DNA of 64,000 nt from Ferrimonas lipolytica (GCF_012295575.1 NZ_CP051180.1:2046001-2110000), one strand, 5' to 3'. Shown: positions 16,800 through 27,242, counted from the first letter of the stretch. Program-made: numbers and translations. Notes: generated by a model not told the origin, from the sequence alone.

Positions 16800-18707
16800 C
16801 TATAACTCGCTAAGGAGCAGATTAGTGCGCGGTTGGCACTGACACAACAGTGTTTTACCTTGCTGTCGTTCATTAACCAACAACCCTGCACAATTTGGTG
16901 CCAATAGCACATCATCCCCCTGCTGCTTCTGCACCAAGCAGCTTCCACAGTGTCCATTACCACAGGCGCTTGGTAGGTCAATTCCTTGAGCCCGCGCCAC
17001 TCCAAGCACCGTTTGATTTTCTGCGACGGTTAATTGATGTCTGCAGCCATTACGTAGCGTCACCACCACCTGATGCCGCTCACCTTGAGGCGCGTCCATG
17101 GGTAGTTCAAAAGTTTCACAGTGCTGGCGCTCGGCGGCTAGCCCCATTGCCGTCCAGACATTGATACACAATTGTTGTAATGCCGCTGGCCCACACACAT
17201 AGGCATGACACTTATCTATCAACATCCCTTTCGCAGCAAACTCTATATCTGTACAACCAATGCGGTTTCGTTGCTCAGTCCAGACAGTGGTGATGTGCAG
17301 GCGTTGTGGATGGTGTTGAACAAGTCGATCCAGCTGCTTCATATAGAGGCCGTTAGCAGTAGCACGATGGCTAACCAACAAACTGATCTTGCCCCTATAG
17401 CACTCAAGCGCTGTTGTTATCAGTGTCAACATCGGCGTTATCCCGCTGCCCACTGCCACGAGTAGCAGATCGACAGACGTTGATGCCGATCCAGTTTCCA
17501 GCGCCGACGGCAATACAAAATCGCCATAGGGCCCCGCGATGGTAAAGCGCATTCCGATTCTAGCGTGGTCATGCAGATAGCAACTAAGCAGGCCGCCGTC
17601 CTTGCGTTTCACCGCTATGGCAAGTGAATGAGCACCGGGCGGCGACACTATTGAATAGCTTCGAGTCACCGTTGTATTGTCTATTTGGGTCGACAAGGTA
17701 ATGTACTGTCCCGCGGCAAAGTCGAAACCATCGACACCGCTCAAGTCAAAACTCAACTCGATTGCATCGACGCACACACGGTAACGTTTAACCAGCGGTA
17801 ACGTTATTACGACACCCGTTAACACGGCATTAGTGGATGGATGGCTGAGCGAGAATGGTTTACGCAAGCCACTGATCTGGTCAATGTTCGCCTGTTGCTG
17901 CTCAAGCTGCGGCCGGATCTGTTCAAACACCTGCCGATAGCGATACCACGGCAACTTAGGATAGAGATGATGGATTAGGTGGTAATTTTGCCCCAGCGTT
18001 AGCCAGCGCAAACCAAAGCCTAGATAGATACGAGTATTCTGATAGCGGCCTTGATGCAGGTTAGGCCGATGAGGAACCCAATCAAATAACAACGCCAACA
18101 ACACACTGGCGGCACACATCGGTAGCACCAATAACCACCACAGCTCAGCCCCATATCCTTGCGCCACCATAGCAACCATAACCGTTGCCATTGCCAACCA
18201 ATAAATCGTCGAACTTGGCCAACTGGCACGCATATTGTGATCGTGACGCAACCTCACTAATCCATGGTAAGCATAGTGTGGCAGCAGTGTTAGCGCTTGC
18301 GGCAGAGCCTGCCATAAATTGGCACCACTGACCCATTGGTCTGGGTCTTTATCGGGATGGTTGGTAAAGGCATGGTGATGGTCATGAATTCGAGTGAAGA
18401 ATGAAAATGGTACAATCAAAAACGGAATACTGGCAACCCAACCGATAGTGCGCTCTATCACTAGATAACGTTGCTCCCCTTGCGCCAGACTACCGTGGCC
18501 AGCATCGTGCATTACCGTAAATGACAGGTAAGCCAAAATGGTTGCTGGCACACTAGTCAACGGTAATGGCATCAGCTCCAAAGCGGCTGCAAGCCAAAGG
18601 GCGGCGTAACCGGTAACAACAACGGCAAACAACACCACAGTACCGCAAGCCAATCCCGCCGATGGTTGCTCATAAGGAATATCAATCGATTGAGGATCAA
18701 CGCTCAT
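16800..18707 (-). CDS. Fatty-acid desaturase/carotenoid hydroxylase-like domain fused to ferredoxin reductase and [2Fe-2S] ferredoxin
   Basis: 635 residues in three parts. Residues about 1-290 are a membrane di-iron desaturase/hydroxylase with the histidine boxes HDAGH, HDHHH (followed by AFTNHPDKDPDQW) and HLIHH, and four hydrophobic spans. About 300-530 are a ferredoxin-NADP-reductase module with RSYSIVSPP (FAD) and VAVGSGITPML plus VCGPAAL (NAD(P)H). About 545-635 are a plant-type ferredoxin with C-x4-C-x2-C (ACGNGHCGSC) and a distal Cys. The box-2 context resembles CrtR/CrtW-like enzymes as much as acyl desaturases. All electron-transfer parts are in one chain, so it may need only NAD(P)H and O2. 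AAAGGA precedes the ATG. Substrate unknown; no carotenoid genes are nearby. Confidence 0.85.
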   Translation of the reverse strand: MSVDPQSIDIPYEQPSAGLACGTVVLFAVVVTGYAALWLAAALELMPLPLTSVPATILAYLSFTVMHDAGHGSLAQGEQRYLVIERTIGWVASIPFLIVPFSFFTRIHDHHHAFTNHPDKDPDQWVSGANLWQALPQALTLLPHYAYHGLVRLRHDHNMRASWPSSTIYWLAMATVMVAMVAQGYGAELWWLLVLPMCAASVLLALLFDWVPHRPNLHQGRYQNTRIYLGFGLRWLTLGQNYHLIHHLYPKLPWYRYRQVFEQIRPQLEQQQANIDQISGLRKPFSLSHPSTNAVLTGVVITLPLVKRYRVCVDAIELSFDLSGVDGFDFAAGQYITLSTQIDNTTVTRSYSIVSPPGAHSLAIAVKRKDGGLLSCYLHDHARIGMRFTIAGPYGDFVLPSALETGSASTSVDLLLVAVGSGITPMLTLITTALECYRGKISLLVSHRATANGLYMKQLDRLVQHHPQRLHITTVWTEQRNRIGCTDIEFAAKGMLIDKCHAYVCGPAALQQLCINVWTAMGLAAERQHCETFELPMDAPQGERHQVVVTLRNGCRHQLTVAENQTVLGVARAQGIDLPSACGNGHCGSCLVQKQQGDDVLLAPNCAGLLVNERQQGKTLLCQCQPRTNLLLSEL

Positions 18708-19805
18708 TGGTCATTTCCTTTAGCTAGTGGTGAGCTAAAACATGACCATTGTTGTCTGCTGTGTCGAATTAATACACACTCATCATTACCATTTCACGCC
18801 ATTTTAGGTGTTGTCATTAGCAATCAGCATCTACCTGAATCGGTCTATTCGAGTTTTTTACAGCAGCTGCCACAATGCGCGGGTTGGTCAGTGGCTGAAT
18901 ATCAACAACAACTGGCTGAGCTACGTTTAGATAAGCAGATAGCCACAGGTAAGCAACAACTCATCCCCGTTCAAAGTCTGGTTTCGTTGCTAAGACGTGG
19001 GAGTGCTAGCCGCGCCGACATTGGCTTAGCGTTGGCCAAATCGCAAGATCTGTTAGCTCATGGACCTCTAACTTGTTCGCTGTTACCAGCGGCAACGTTG
19101 GCGACTAACCTACAACGCTACGTAACGCTTTTTCCTCAGTGCGTACAAGGGGTTGGCTTAACGATGCGAGACTATGGTCTGTATCTCGACATCAGCCTTG
19201 AGTTGCACTCACCTCTACTGGTTAACGAACCGCAGCTACACGATTATATTCTTGCCAGTATATTGCGGGTATTTGAGCAACTGCTGCAGCGACGCTATCC
19301 ATTTCGCGGCATCTATTATCCCCGTCGATGCCCCAGTTTTAGCAACAGCTCAACATACTTTCAGTGCCCTATTGCTGAAGGTAGCGGCAAATTAGGTCTG
19401 ACTTTGGATAAATTAGCCCTAACGGAAATCAGCGCCGATCTAAGCTCATTATTGGCACCACTGTGGCAATTCATCTGGCGTTGCCCAGCCCTGTTATCAC
19501 AACAACTGCTGCAAGAGCTGACCGTTGCGCTATCAACCCAACAACCACATACCATTACTTCGATTGCCCAACGCCGCGGACAAACAGTGCGTACATTGCA
19601 GCGGCAACTCCAACAACTCAATATCAGCTTTCGTCAGCTAACCAATCAAGCCAAAACTCAGCTAGCCATTCGGTTACTACGTGAAACCCAGCTCAGCCTC
19701 GATGCTATCGCTATGCAGTTAGGTTATCAGCACCAAAGTGCCTTAACCCGCTTGATGCAACAACAGTTACAAACAACACCGCTGCAGATCCGCCAACAAC
19801 GCTAG
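18666..19805 (+). CDS. AraC family transcriptional regulator (PF12625-type N-terminus)
   Basis: The C-terminal 90 residues form an AraC double helix-turn-helix: TITSIAQRRGQTVRTLQRQL then QQLNISFRQLTNQAKTQLAIRLLRETQLSLDAIAMQLGYQHQSALTRLMQQQ. Residues about 50-230 match the N-terminal domain of the OruR/ArgR-like AraC group (about 340 residues in total). The only ATG in frame, 18666, lies 42 bp inside the divergent desaturase gene; codons 1-40 do not look like the family, and no ATG, GTG or TTG follows until well into the domain. The true start is therefore uncertain. It probably controls the desaturase fusion, whose 5' end it faces. Confidence 0.8.
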   Translation: MLIRNINRLRINAHWSFPLASGELKHDHCCLLCRINTHSSLPFHAILGVVISNQHLPESVYSSFLQQLPQCAGWSVAEYQQQLAELRLDKQIATGKQQLIPVQSLVSLLRRGSASRADIGLALAKSQDLLAHGPLTCSLLPAATLATNLQRYVTLFPQCVQGVGLTMRDYGLYLDISLELHSPLLVNEPQLHDYILASILRVFEQLLQRRYPFRGIYYPRRCPSFSNSSTYFQCPIAEGSGKLGLTLDKLALTEISADLSSLLAPLWQFIWRCPALLSQQLLQELTVALSTQQPHTITSIAQRRGQTVRTLQRQLQQLNISFRQLTNQAKTQLAIRLLRETQLSLDAIAMQLGYQHQSALTRLMQQQLQTTPLQIRQQR

Positions 19806-19823
19806 CGAACTAACCCCAAAAAA

Positions 19824-20101
19824 GGCTGTGTACCAACTAAGTGTTGTTCTTCCAATACTGTTCAAGCACCGGCTAGGCGAACTCCGATATAGAGGTTAAG
19901 CACTGCCGTCGTTGATCTTCTGCCGCATTGGAGCTGTTCAGCGAAGCGTTTTGGACTGCGACCTAAGGCAAAGGGGGCGGAGCTCCCCCCTAATGCATAC
20001 AAAAATGTGCCGTCGCCACCGCGACATCGTCCCCTAAAAGCACCGAAATCGGTAGAGCCGAAGGCTTGATATAAACTTCAACAGCTAACTACGACACAGC
20101 C
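19824..20101 (+). mobile_element. MITE copy B (278 bp)
   Basis: Starts GGCTGTGTACCAACTAAGTG and ends CAGCTAACTACGACACAGCC. Flanks CCAAAAAA and CAAAAAAA are a near match for an 8-bp duplication. The right flank is the A-run that forms the U-tract of the purL terminator. Confidence 0.9.
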
Positions 20102-20102
20102 C

Positions 20103-20130
20103 AAAAAAAAACACCGCCGCAGCGGTGTTT
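20103..20130 (-). terminator. Terminator of purL
   Basis: 9-bp stem AAACACCGC / GCGGTGTTT with a CGCA loop; on the minus strand it is followed by a U-run (20103-20111). It ends 20 bp after the purL stop, directly against the MITE. Confidence 0.85.
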
Positions 20131-20150
20131 TTAGTAAAGCAGATTAGCCT

Positions 20151-23100
20151 TTAACCTAGCTCAACTCGAGCATTGCGGAACATCCGCATCCATGGGCTAT
20201 CTTCGCCCCATTCAGCCGGATGCCAAGAGTTAGTAACGGTACGGAATACTCGCTCTGGGTGCGGCATGGTAATAGTGGCACGACCATCACGGCTGGTTAA
20301 GCCAGTGATGCCCGCAGGCGAACCATTCGGGTTACTTGGATACGCTGTAGCAATCTGGCCTTGATTGTTCAAGTAACGCAGCGCCACAGTACCTGAGGTA
20401 TCGGTCGCTTGGAATGCATCTAAATTTGCGAACTCAGCACGACCTTCACCGTGAGAAACCGCAATCGGCATTACGCTACCGGCCATACCAGAGAAGAACT
20501 TCGATGGGCTATCTTGAACCTCAACCAGCGAGAAACGTGCTTCAAAACGCTCCGAGCGGTTGCGGACAAAGTGTGGCCACAAATCAGTACCCGGTATGAT
20601 CTCTTTCAGATTAGATAACATCTGACAACCATTACACACTCCCAGCGATAAGGTATCTGGACGTTCAAAGAAGCCTTGGAACTGGTCACGAGCACGGTCG
20701 TTAAACAGAATCGATTTAGCCCAACCTTCGCCAGCGCCCAGTACATCACCGTATGAGAAACCACCGCAGGCTACCAAAGCTTGAAACTGCTCCAAGGTTA
20801 AACGGCCTTCAAGGATGTCGCTCATGTGGACATCAATGGCATCAAAGCCAGCACGATCAAATGCGGCCGCCATCTCAACGTGAGAGTTAACCCCTTGTTC
20901 GCGCAGTACCGCAACCTTTGGCGCATTGCCCTTTAGGATGAACGGTGCGGCGATATCATCAGCAGGATTAAAGCTTAGCTTGGCACTCAAACCCGGATCG
21001 TTCGGGTTTTGCTTCGCTTCATGCTCCTCTTTGGCACAGGCAGGATTATCACGCATCGCCTGCATCTGGAATGTTGTTTCCCCCCAGATGGTACGCAGCT
21101 CAGAACGCGACTCACGCAGCAACTCGTTATCACCTTGGCGGATAACAATCTCGTTGCCGGTCGCCGGTGCACCAATGGCATGAATGCAGTGGTCTAGGCC
21201 GTGCACAATTGCGGCGGAAACCACAGCTTCAAAGTCCTCTTTACGGATCTGGATTACCGCGCCCAACTCCTCGTTAAACAGCAGCGATAATGGTTCATTA
21301 CCCAACCCCTCAAGATCGACATCGATACCGATATTGCCAGCAAAGGCCATCTCAGCCAGAGTAACCAGCAGGCCACCGTCGCCTTTGTCGTGATAGGCCA
21401 ATACCTGTTGAGTGGCAACCAACTGCTGCATCAACTGCCAAAAGCCTTTCAAAACTGAAGCGTCATCAACATCTGGTGCTTGATTGCCCAACTGGTTGTA
21501 TACCTGCGCCAACGCAGAACCACCTAAGCGCTGTTTTCCAGCGGCGGTATCTATGTACAACAGCATGGTATCACCAGCGTCGGTTCGCAGTTGCGGGGTA
21601 ACGTTGGTACGGACATCTTCAACTCGACCAAAGGCAGTGATAACCAGCGACAGTGGTGCGGTTACGCTCTTTTGCTCGCCATCATCCTGCCAAGCGGTTT
21701 TCATCGACATGGAGTCTTTGCCCACCGGGATAGTTAATCCCAGTGCTGGACAGAGTTCTTCACCAACAGCTTTAACCGCTTCATACAAGCCAGCGTCTTC
21801 ACCGGGGTGACCCGCAGCTGCCATCCAGTTGGCTGAGAGTTTCACATGCTCAAGTGACCCGATCTGCGCCCCAGCCATGTTGGTGAGGGACTCACCTACG
21901 GCCATACGCGCTGACGCACCGTAATTAATCAGTGCCAGCGGGGTGCGCTCCCCCATCGACATAGCTTCACCGTAGTAGCTATCCAGTGTTGCAGTAGTTA
22001 ATGCACAGTTGGCCACTGGAACCTGCCATGGACCAACCATTTGATCACGAGCAACCATACCGGTTACCGAACGGTCACCAATAGTGATGAGGAAGGTTTT
22101 CTCGGCCACCGCAGGCAGTCGCAATACACGACGAACTGCATCAGCAACACTAATTCCACTGAGATCTAATGCTGGGGCTGCCGTTACGGTTGATGCGACA
22201 TCGCGGTGCATCTTCGGAGCCTTACCTAATAACACGTCCATTGGCATATCGATTGGAGTGTTATCGAAGTGGCTGTCTTCCAGAGTCAAATGGCGCGCTT
22301 CAATCGCTTCGCCAATAACCGCAAACGGTGCCCGTTCGCGCTGACAAATCGCTGCAAACGTCGCTAGGTTTTCTGGCGCAACCGCCATCACATAACGTTC
22401 TTGCGATTCGTTACACCATAACTCCAACGGCGACATGCCTTTTTCGTCAGATAGCACATCACGCAATTGGAATTTACCACCTCGGCCACCATCATCCACC
22501 AACTCCGGCATAGCATTAGATAGGCCGCCAGCACCAACGTCGTGGATAAATGCGATTGGGTTGTCGTCACCCAACTGCCAGCAGCGATCAATCACTTCCT
22601 GACAACGGCGTTCAATCTCAGGGTTTTCTCGTTGTACCGAGGCAAAATCAAGATCTTCCGCTTGTTGACCGGAAGCGATCGACGAGGCAGCGCCACCTCC
22701 CAAGCCAATGTTCATCGCTGGCCCCCCCAAGACAATCAGCTTAGCACCAACTGGGATTTCGCCTTTTTGTACGTGATCTTCGCGGATGTTGCCAAAGCCA
22801 CCTGCCAGCATAATTGGTTTGTGGTAACCACGAACTTCGTTGCCGTTAAAGCTCTCGACTTGCTGTTCGTAGGTACGGAAGTAACCATTCAAGGCTGGGC
22901 GGCCAAATTCATTGTTAAAGGCGGCGCCACCGAGCGGACCTTCAACCATGATGTCCAACGCTGACACAATGCGATCTGGTTTGCCATACTCTTGCTCCCA
23001 TGGCTGCACAAAGCCTGGGATCTTCAGGTTAGACACGGTAAAGCCAGTTAAACCCGCTTTTGGCTTAGAGCCGCGACCGGTTGCCCCTTCGTCACGGATC

Positions 23101-24044
23101 TCACCACCGGAGCCCGTCGCCGCGCCAGGGTATGGCGAAATAGCGGTTGGGTGGTTGTGAGTTTCCACCTTCATCAAAATGTGCACCGGCTCTTGGTGGT
23201 AGCGGTAGCTGCCATCTGGATCGGCAAAGAAGCGACCTGCATTCGAACCAACCATAACCGCAGCGTTATCTTTATAAGCTGACAAGGTGTGTTCTGGGTT
23301 TAGTTCAAAGGTGTTCTTGATCATCTTAAACAGCGACTTTGGTTGCTGTTCGCCATCAATGGTCCAATCGGCGTTAAAGATCTTATGGCGGCAATGCTCT
23401 GAGTTCGCCTGAGCAAACATGTACAGTTCGATGTCGTTCGGGTTACGCCCAAGTTTTCGGAAGTTATCGACCAAGTATTCGATCTCATCCTCCGCCAGCG
23501 CCAAGCCTAACTTCACGTTAGCCTGCGCCAGTGCTTCGGTACCACCTGCCAGCACATCAACCGATGAGAACGGTTTAGGTTCGGTCTGCTCAAACAGTAC
23601 CGCTGCATCGTCAAAGCTTGGTAACACCGCTTCGACCATGCGGTCGTGGATCAAACCGAGTAATTGTTTTTGTTGTAGTTCACTCAGTTCATCGCTTAAA
23701 TTTACGTACCATGCAAGGCCACGTTCTAATCGCTGTACTGCTGTTAAGCCGCAGTTATTAGCGATATCTGTCGCTTTCGATGCCCACGGCGAAATCGTCC
23801 CAGGCCGAGGCACAACCAATAGCAGCTTGCCGCTTGGCTCGTGCTCTTCCAGTTTCGGACCGTAGGTAAGGATCTTAGCGAGTTGTTCAGATTGTCCATC
23901 GGACAGTGGCGCAGAGAGATGTGCGAAGTGGTAATGTTCGGCGTAAAGGTCGGTTACTGGCAGGTTTGCGTTTCGACAAGCGTCCATGAGCTTAGCAAGA
24001 CGAAACGCAGATAGGGCCGGCGCACCGCGTAGGATCTCAATCAC
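20151..24044 (-). CDS. purL: Phosphoribosylformylglycinamidine synthase (large, single-chain)
   Basis: 1297 residues, the length of the proteobacterial single-chain enzyme (E. coli 1295). It converts FGAR, ATP and glutamine to FGAM in step four of purine synthesis. The N-terminal PurS-like domain is followed by two AIRS-type ATP-binding halves ([63 protein letters not shown]). The C-terminal class-I glutaminase has [18 protein letters not shown], the nucleophile Cys in LGVCNGCQ and the His-Glu pair in MPHPERVFR. All key residues are present. Confidence 0.98.
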   Translation of the reverse strand: MIEILRGAPALSAFRLAKLMDACRNANLPVTDLYAEHYHFAHLSAPLSDGQSEQLAKILTYGPKLEEHEPSGKLLLVVPRPGTISPWASKATDIANNCGLTAVQRLERGLAWYVNLSDELSELQQKQLLGLIHDRMVEAVLPSFDDAAVLFEQTEPKPFSSVDVLAGGTEALAQANVKLGLALAEDEIEYLVDNFRKLGRNPNDIELYMFAQANSEHCRHKIFNADWTIDGEQQPKSLFKMIKNTFELNPEHTLSAYKDNAAVMVGSNAGRFFADPDGSYRYHQEPVHILMKVETHNHPTAISPYPGAATGSGGEIRDEGATGRGSKPKAGLTGFTVSNLKIPGFVQPWEQEYGKPDRIVSALDIMVEGPLGGAAFNNEFGRPALNGYFRTYEQQVESFNGNEVRGYHKPIMLAGGFGNIREDHVQKGEIPVGAKLIVLGGPAMNIGLGGGAASSIASGQQAEDLDFASVQRENPEIERRCQEVIDRCWQLGDDNPIAFIHDVGAGGLSNAMPELVDDGGRGGKFQLRDVLSDEKGMSPLELWCNESQERYVMAVAPENLATFAAICQRERAPFAVIGEAIEARHLTLEDSHFDNTPIDMPMDVLLGKAPKMHRDVASTVTAAPALDLSGISVADAVRRVLRLPAVAEKTFLITIGDRSVTGMVARDQMVGPWQVPVANCALTTATLDSYYGEAMSMGERTPLALINYGASARMAVGESLTNMAGAQIGSLEHVKLSANWMAAAGHPGEDAGLYEAVKAVGEELCPALGLTIPVGKDSMSMKTAWQDDGEQKSVTAPLSLVITAFGRVEDVRTNVTPQLRTDAGDTMLLYIDTAAGKQRLGGSALAQVYNQLGNQAPDVDDASVLKGFWQLMQQLVATQQVLAYHDKGDGGLLVTLAEMAFAGNIGIDVDLEGLGNEPLSLLFNEELGAVIQIRKEDFEAVVSAAIVHGLDHCIHAIGAPATGNEIVIRQGDNELLRESRSELRTIWGETTFQMQAMRDNPACAKEEHEAKQNPNDPGLSAKLSFNPADDIAAPFILKGNAPKVAVLREQGVNSHVEMAAAFDRAGFDAIDVHMSDILEGRLTLEQFQALVACGGFSYGDVLGAGEGWAKSILFNDRARDQFQGFFERPDTLSLGVCNGCQMLSNLKEIIPGTDLWPHFVRNRSERFEARFSLVEVQDSPSKFFSGMAGSVMPIAVSHGEGRAEFANLDAFQATDTSGTVALRYLNNQGQIATAYPSNPNGSPAGITGLTSRDGRATITMPHPERVFRTVTNSWHPAEWGEDSPWMRMFRNARVELG

Positions 24045-24184
24045 GTCAATTCACCTTTATATAGTTATGATGCAAGGTAGGGGTTGAGGTGGCGGTATTA
24101 TAGGGAAAACCCTTTGCCATAACACCCTTAGGCAAACTGATAATAAGATCACGAAAAAATTATTACTGTAAGGAAATCAGCACT

Positions 24185-25594
24185 ATTCTTTTTCGATTTG
24201 CGGCAATTTTGACCTCCTCATTGCTGGTGGCTTGCGTTGAAATCGCAGAGCCCATAACAGCAGAATCTCCACAAAAGCCTATTGTGGTGCGCTTTGGCAC
24301 CTTATCGTCGCCAGCAAGCTACCAACTACGTAATCAAAACCCGATTGGAATTGACTACGAATTGGCAAAAGAATTTGGCGAATACGTTGATGTTCCGATA
24401 AAAATCACTCCGTTCACCTCACTGGAAACACTGTTTGACGCCCTCCAAAATCATGAAATCGACATCATTGCGGCTGGTTTAACCCGTACCGCGCTGCGTG
24501 AGCAACAGTGGATATTCGGCCCACCGCTTTATGAAGTAACTCCTGTTGTGGTGCACAGGCAGAACCATCGGAGCCCGAAATCGCTGGCCGAGATCAGTGG
24601 CGACATCACCGTAGTAAAAGGCTCGAATCACGCTGAGCTGCTACACCAGTTCCAGCGGAGCAACCCTAATTTTCAGTGGCAACAATCTAAACAGCTAGAT
24701 ACCCAACAGTTGTTGCGCCAAGTCGCCAACCACGAACTCAAATATACCGTGACCGACTCAACCTCGCTGGCTCTGGCGCAGCGCTATTACCCGTCACTGA
24801 GACAAGGGCTGGAAATTGGCGATTCAGAGTCGGTTGCATGGGCTCTTGATAAAGAGCGTGATCCTTGGTTAATCAGCGCTATGCTGGAGTTTTGGAACAG
24901 CGAGTTACGTACCGGACGGTTACAGCGACTCGAAGACAAATACTTTGGCCATGTGCAACGCTTTGACTACGTCGATACCATGGCGTTTATTCGCGCGGTA
25001 GAAAGCCGCTTACCTAAATATAAGGCGATGTTCCAACGTTATGCTGGCGATATAGATTGGCGCCGGTTTGCCGCAATCTCCTACCAAGAGTCTCATTGGA
25101 ATCCGAAAGCTAAAAGTCCAACTGGGGTACGTGGCATGATGATGCTCACCCAACCAACTGCCCGACGGATGAACGTCACCAATCGACTCGATCCAGAGCA
25201 AAGCATTCGTGGCGGTAGCAACTATCTAAAACAATTAATTCGACGCCTACCTAAGAGTATCCCTGAAGATGAAAAAGGCTGGTTCGCCCTGGCCGCCTAC
25301 AACATAGGCTTAGGGCACTTAGAGGATGCGCGGGTAATCACCCAACGCGCAGGCAAAGATCCCAACAGCTGGCGCGATGTTAAGAAGCATTTACCGCTGC
25401 TGCGGCAGAAGGAATATTATCAAAAGACCCGCTACGGTTACGCCCGAGGCGATGAAGCGGTACATTACGTTGATAATATTCGCCGCTACTACGACACCTT
25501 AGTCTGGTTGGACTCCCAACAGGCCCCCCAAGGCGAGCCTGAGCGTCATCTTGATACGCCGGTGGTGCCCGCAACGGCAGTGGCACCTGAATAG
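24185..25594 (+). CDS. mltF: Membrane-bound lytic murein transglycosylase F
   Basis: About 469 residues in two domains: a periplasmic SBP_bac_3-like regulatory domain (IVVRFGTLSSPASYQL...GIDYELAKEFGEYVDVPIKI) and a C-terminal SLT catalytic domain, with the Glu in ISYQESHWNPKAKSPTGVRGMMMLTQPTA and AAYNIGLGHLEDAR. It cleaves peptidoglycan glycan strands to 1,6-anhydro ends. The only standard start, TTG at 24209, would leave just MTSSLLVAC before the lipobox Cys. ATT at 24185, 10 nt after AGGA, gives ILFRFAAILTSSLLVAC, a proper lipoprotein signal, so I place the start there. Such ATT starts are rare, so this is tentative. It is divergent from purL. Confidence 0.9.
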   Translation: MLFRFAAILTSSLLVACVEIAEPITAESPQKPIVVRFGTLSSPASYQLRNQNPIGIDYELAKEFGEYVDVPIKITPFTSLETLFDALQNHEIDIIAAGLTRTALREQQWIFGPPLYEVTPVVVHRQNHRSPKSLAEISGDITVVKGSNHAELLHQFQRSNPNFQWQQSKQLDTQQLLRQVANHELKYTVTDSTSLALAQRYYPSLRQGLEIGDSESVAWALDKERDPWLISAMLEFWNSELRTGRLQRLEDKYFGHVQRFDYVDTMAFIRAVESRLPKYKAMFQRYAGDIDWRRFAAISYQESHWNPKAKSPTGVRGMMMLTQPTARRMNVTNRLDPEQSIRGGSNYLKQLIRRLPKSIPEDEKGWFALAAYNIGLGHLEDARVITQRAGKDPNSWRDVKKHLPLLRQKEYYQKTRYGYARGDEAVHYVDNIRRYYDTLVWLDSQQAPQGEPERHLDTPVVPATAVAPE

Positions 25595-25624
25595 CTGCCC
25601 AAGCAAACTTGCCATACTTTAATG

Positions 25625-25657
25625 TTACATCAGTGCTTGATGGCGGCACTGGTGTAA
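25625..25657 (+). terminator. Probable terminator of mltF
   Basis: 12-bp stem TTACATCAGTGC / GCACTGGTGTAA with one G-U pair, followed by a short TATTT tract; 30 bp after the stop. Confidence 0.55.
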
Positions 25658-25986
25658 TATTTAACCATTGTGCTCGCGGTTAACTTCAGTCAGAGTAAAT
25701 CTGGCTAATCGCAACAAAATAGGTAAATAGTTACTTGGACCGGCATCACACCGCGAGCAAGTTATTGATGTAGGCTACAAATTGAACGCCCTAATCGATA
25801 ACTTCTGTCATGGCTCTATTGACCGCTATTCGAAATATGCAGACTATGGTACGCAGTTTTCATCAACTTACTTAGATTACTAAGTCGATGTTGTCATCAA
25901 CACGTCAACGATGAATAGCCTTACTGTCATATCGCGACAGCAATATCCCGTCTTGTGAAAGACTAACGAAGAAAGGAGGTTTGCCA
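25658..25986. other. Intergenic region upstream of the 51-residue ORF
   Basis: 329 bp with no gene I can support. It must contain the promoter for the micro-ORF; no clear -35/-10 pair stands out. Confidence 0.4.
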
Positions 25987-26142
25987 ATGTCACGTTCAAT
26001 CAGAAGAAAGCTGGCAAACAAAAGTTTAAGCGAACGACGTCGTCAGTGCCGCAAACGCACTCACATGCGTATCGTTCATCGTAGCAAGCAGTTTGCTACA
26101 CTCGGTCAAGTAGAACTAGAAGAGTCCGCTGCGGTTTTTTGA
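25987..26142 (+). CDS. 51-residue highly basic putative protein
   Basis: MSRSIRRKLANKSLSERRRQ begins the product, then CRKRTHMRIVHRSKQF, ending in an acidic-hydrophobic tail (VELEESAAVF). A near-perfect AAAGGAGG lies upstream at the right spacing, the strongest ribosome site in this part of the window. The first 38 residues carry about 15 Arg/Lys, suggesting RNA, DNA or ribosome binding; this is inference. The last 37 bp overlap the 3' end of tadA on the other strand, and the TGA is formed inside the tadA codons. I do not recognise the family. Confidence 0.65.
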   Translation: MSRSIRRKLANKSLSERRRQCRKRTHMRIVHRSKQFATLGQVELEESAAVF

Positions 26143-26630
26143 GCCAATTTAAGTGCCTTCTTTTCTGCCCGTCTGCGGCGAAAAAAGGCACTTAACTGTT
26201 CGCCACACTCCTGCTGCAATACCCCTCCAATAACCTTGGGCCAATGATTCAAACGTTGGTCATCAAGTAGATTCATTACCGTTCCCGCCGCTCCAGTCTT
26301 TAGATCAGGGGCACCATAAACCACGGTTCCAACCCGACTGTGAACGATAGCGCCAGCACACATTGGGCATGGCTCTAGGGTGATGTACAGTGTGGTATCA
26401 AGCAAACGGTAGTTGTCCAAGACTTGCCCAGCTAGGCGCAGAACCTGGATCTCAGCATGGGCGGTGGGATCGTTATCGGTAATGCAACGGTTATACCCCT
26501 CAGCAATGACCTGCTGGTTGTGCACCAATACGGCACCGCAAGGCACTTCTCCGAGCTGCTCGGCTTTTTCGGCCAAACTCATCGCGTATTTCATCCACCG
26601 TTGATGTTGCTGCACACTGATATCTCCCAC
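26106..26630 (-). CDS. tadA: tRNA-specific adenosine deaminase
   Basis: 174 residues. Deaminates A34 to inosine in tRNA-Arg(ACG). Zinc and catalytic motifs are present: DPTAHAEIQ (His, Glu) and EPCPMCAGAI (Cys, Cys). PCGAVLV and YGAPDLKTGAAGTVMNLL also match the family. GTG start at 26630; an alternative is the internal MKYAMSLAEKAEQLG. The C-terminal basic extension (FFRRRRAEKKALKLAQK) overlaps the convergent micro-ORF. Confidence 0.96.
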   Translation of the reverse strand: MGDISVQQHQRWMKYAMSLAEKAEQLGEVPCGAVLVHNQQVIAEGYNRCITDNDPTAHAEIQVLRLAGQVLDNYRLLDTTLYITLEPCPMCAGAIVHSRVGTVVYGAPDLKTGAAGTVMNLLDDQRLNHWPKVIGGVLQQECGEQLSAFFRRRRAEKKALKLAQKTAADSSSST

Positions 26631-26962
26631 TCAAAATCGGCGCAAGTGTACCTGATCATCGACGTCGCTTCAGCCCAATCTGAACCCTAACTATGCAAAC
26701 CACTCCAGTCAGCCTTCAATAGCACTTCTTATCCCCAACCAACGACCAATGGCAACCTTGGTTTAATCGACCAAATATTAACCGCTTGTCAGCATCACAT
26801 AGTAGCGCTGACCGCAGCAGTTCAACACCTATTCTTGCGGCACATTAGCTAACCACGGCAGCTACAAGGCTGTTGCGAATAGGCGCAGTCTGAGCCAACA
26901 ATGGAGCCACTGCTTGCTGCAAAGACAAGCAACGCAAACACGATGTATTTGGGCTAATAGAT
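26631..26962. other. Intergenic region between tadA and a MITE
   Basis: 332 bp without a supportable gene or hairpin. Confidence 0.4.
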
Positions 26963-27242
26963 AGCTGCGTGCCAACTAAGTGTTGTTCTTTCCAAGGCAG
27001 TCAAAGCACTGGCTAGGCGAGTCGCGATACAAAGGGTAAAGCACTATCGCTATTAATCTTCTGCTGCATTGGAGCAGTCCAGCAAAGGGGTTGGGACTGC
27101 ACCCTATGGCAAGGGGGATTCCAAACGGGGCGAAGATCTTCTTTGGGTGCCGTCGCCACCGCGACATCCTCCGCTCTCAAACAGCACAAACGGTAAAGCC
27201 GAAGGCTTGATATAAACCTCAACACTTAACTGTGACACCGCC
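26963..27242 (+). mobile_element. MITE copy C (280 bp)
   Basis: Ends AGCTGCGTGCCAACTAAGTG and ACTTAACTGTGACACCGCC. A perfect 8-bp duplication TAATAGAT flanks it (26955-26962 and 27243-27250). The terminal bases have begun to drift while the duplication is intact. Confidence 0.9.

Noticed and set aside
19901-20040. Possible riboswitch or known structured RNA in the recurring intergenic hairpins
   Set aside because: The same block occurs in every MITE copy with inverted ends, so it belongs to the mobile element rather than to a gene leader.
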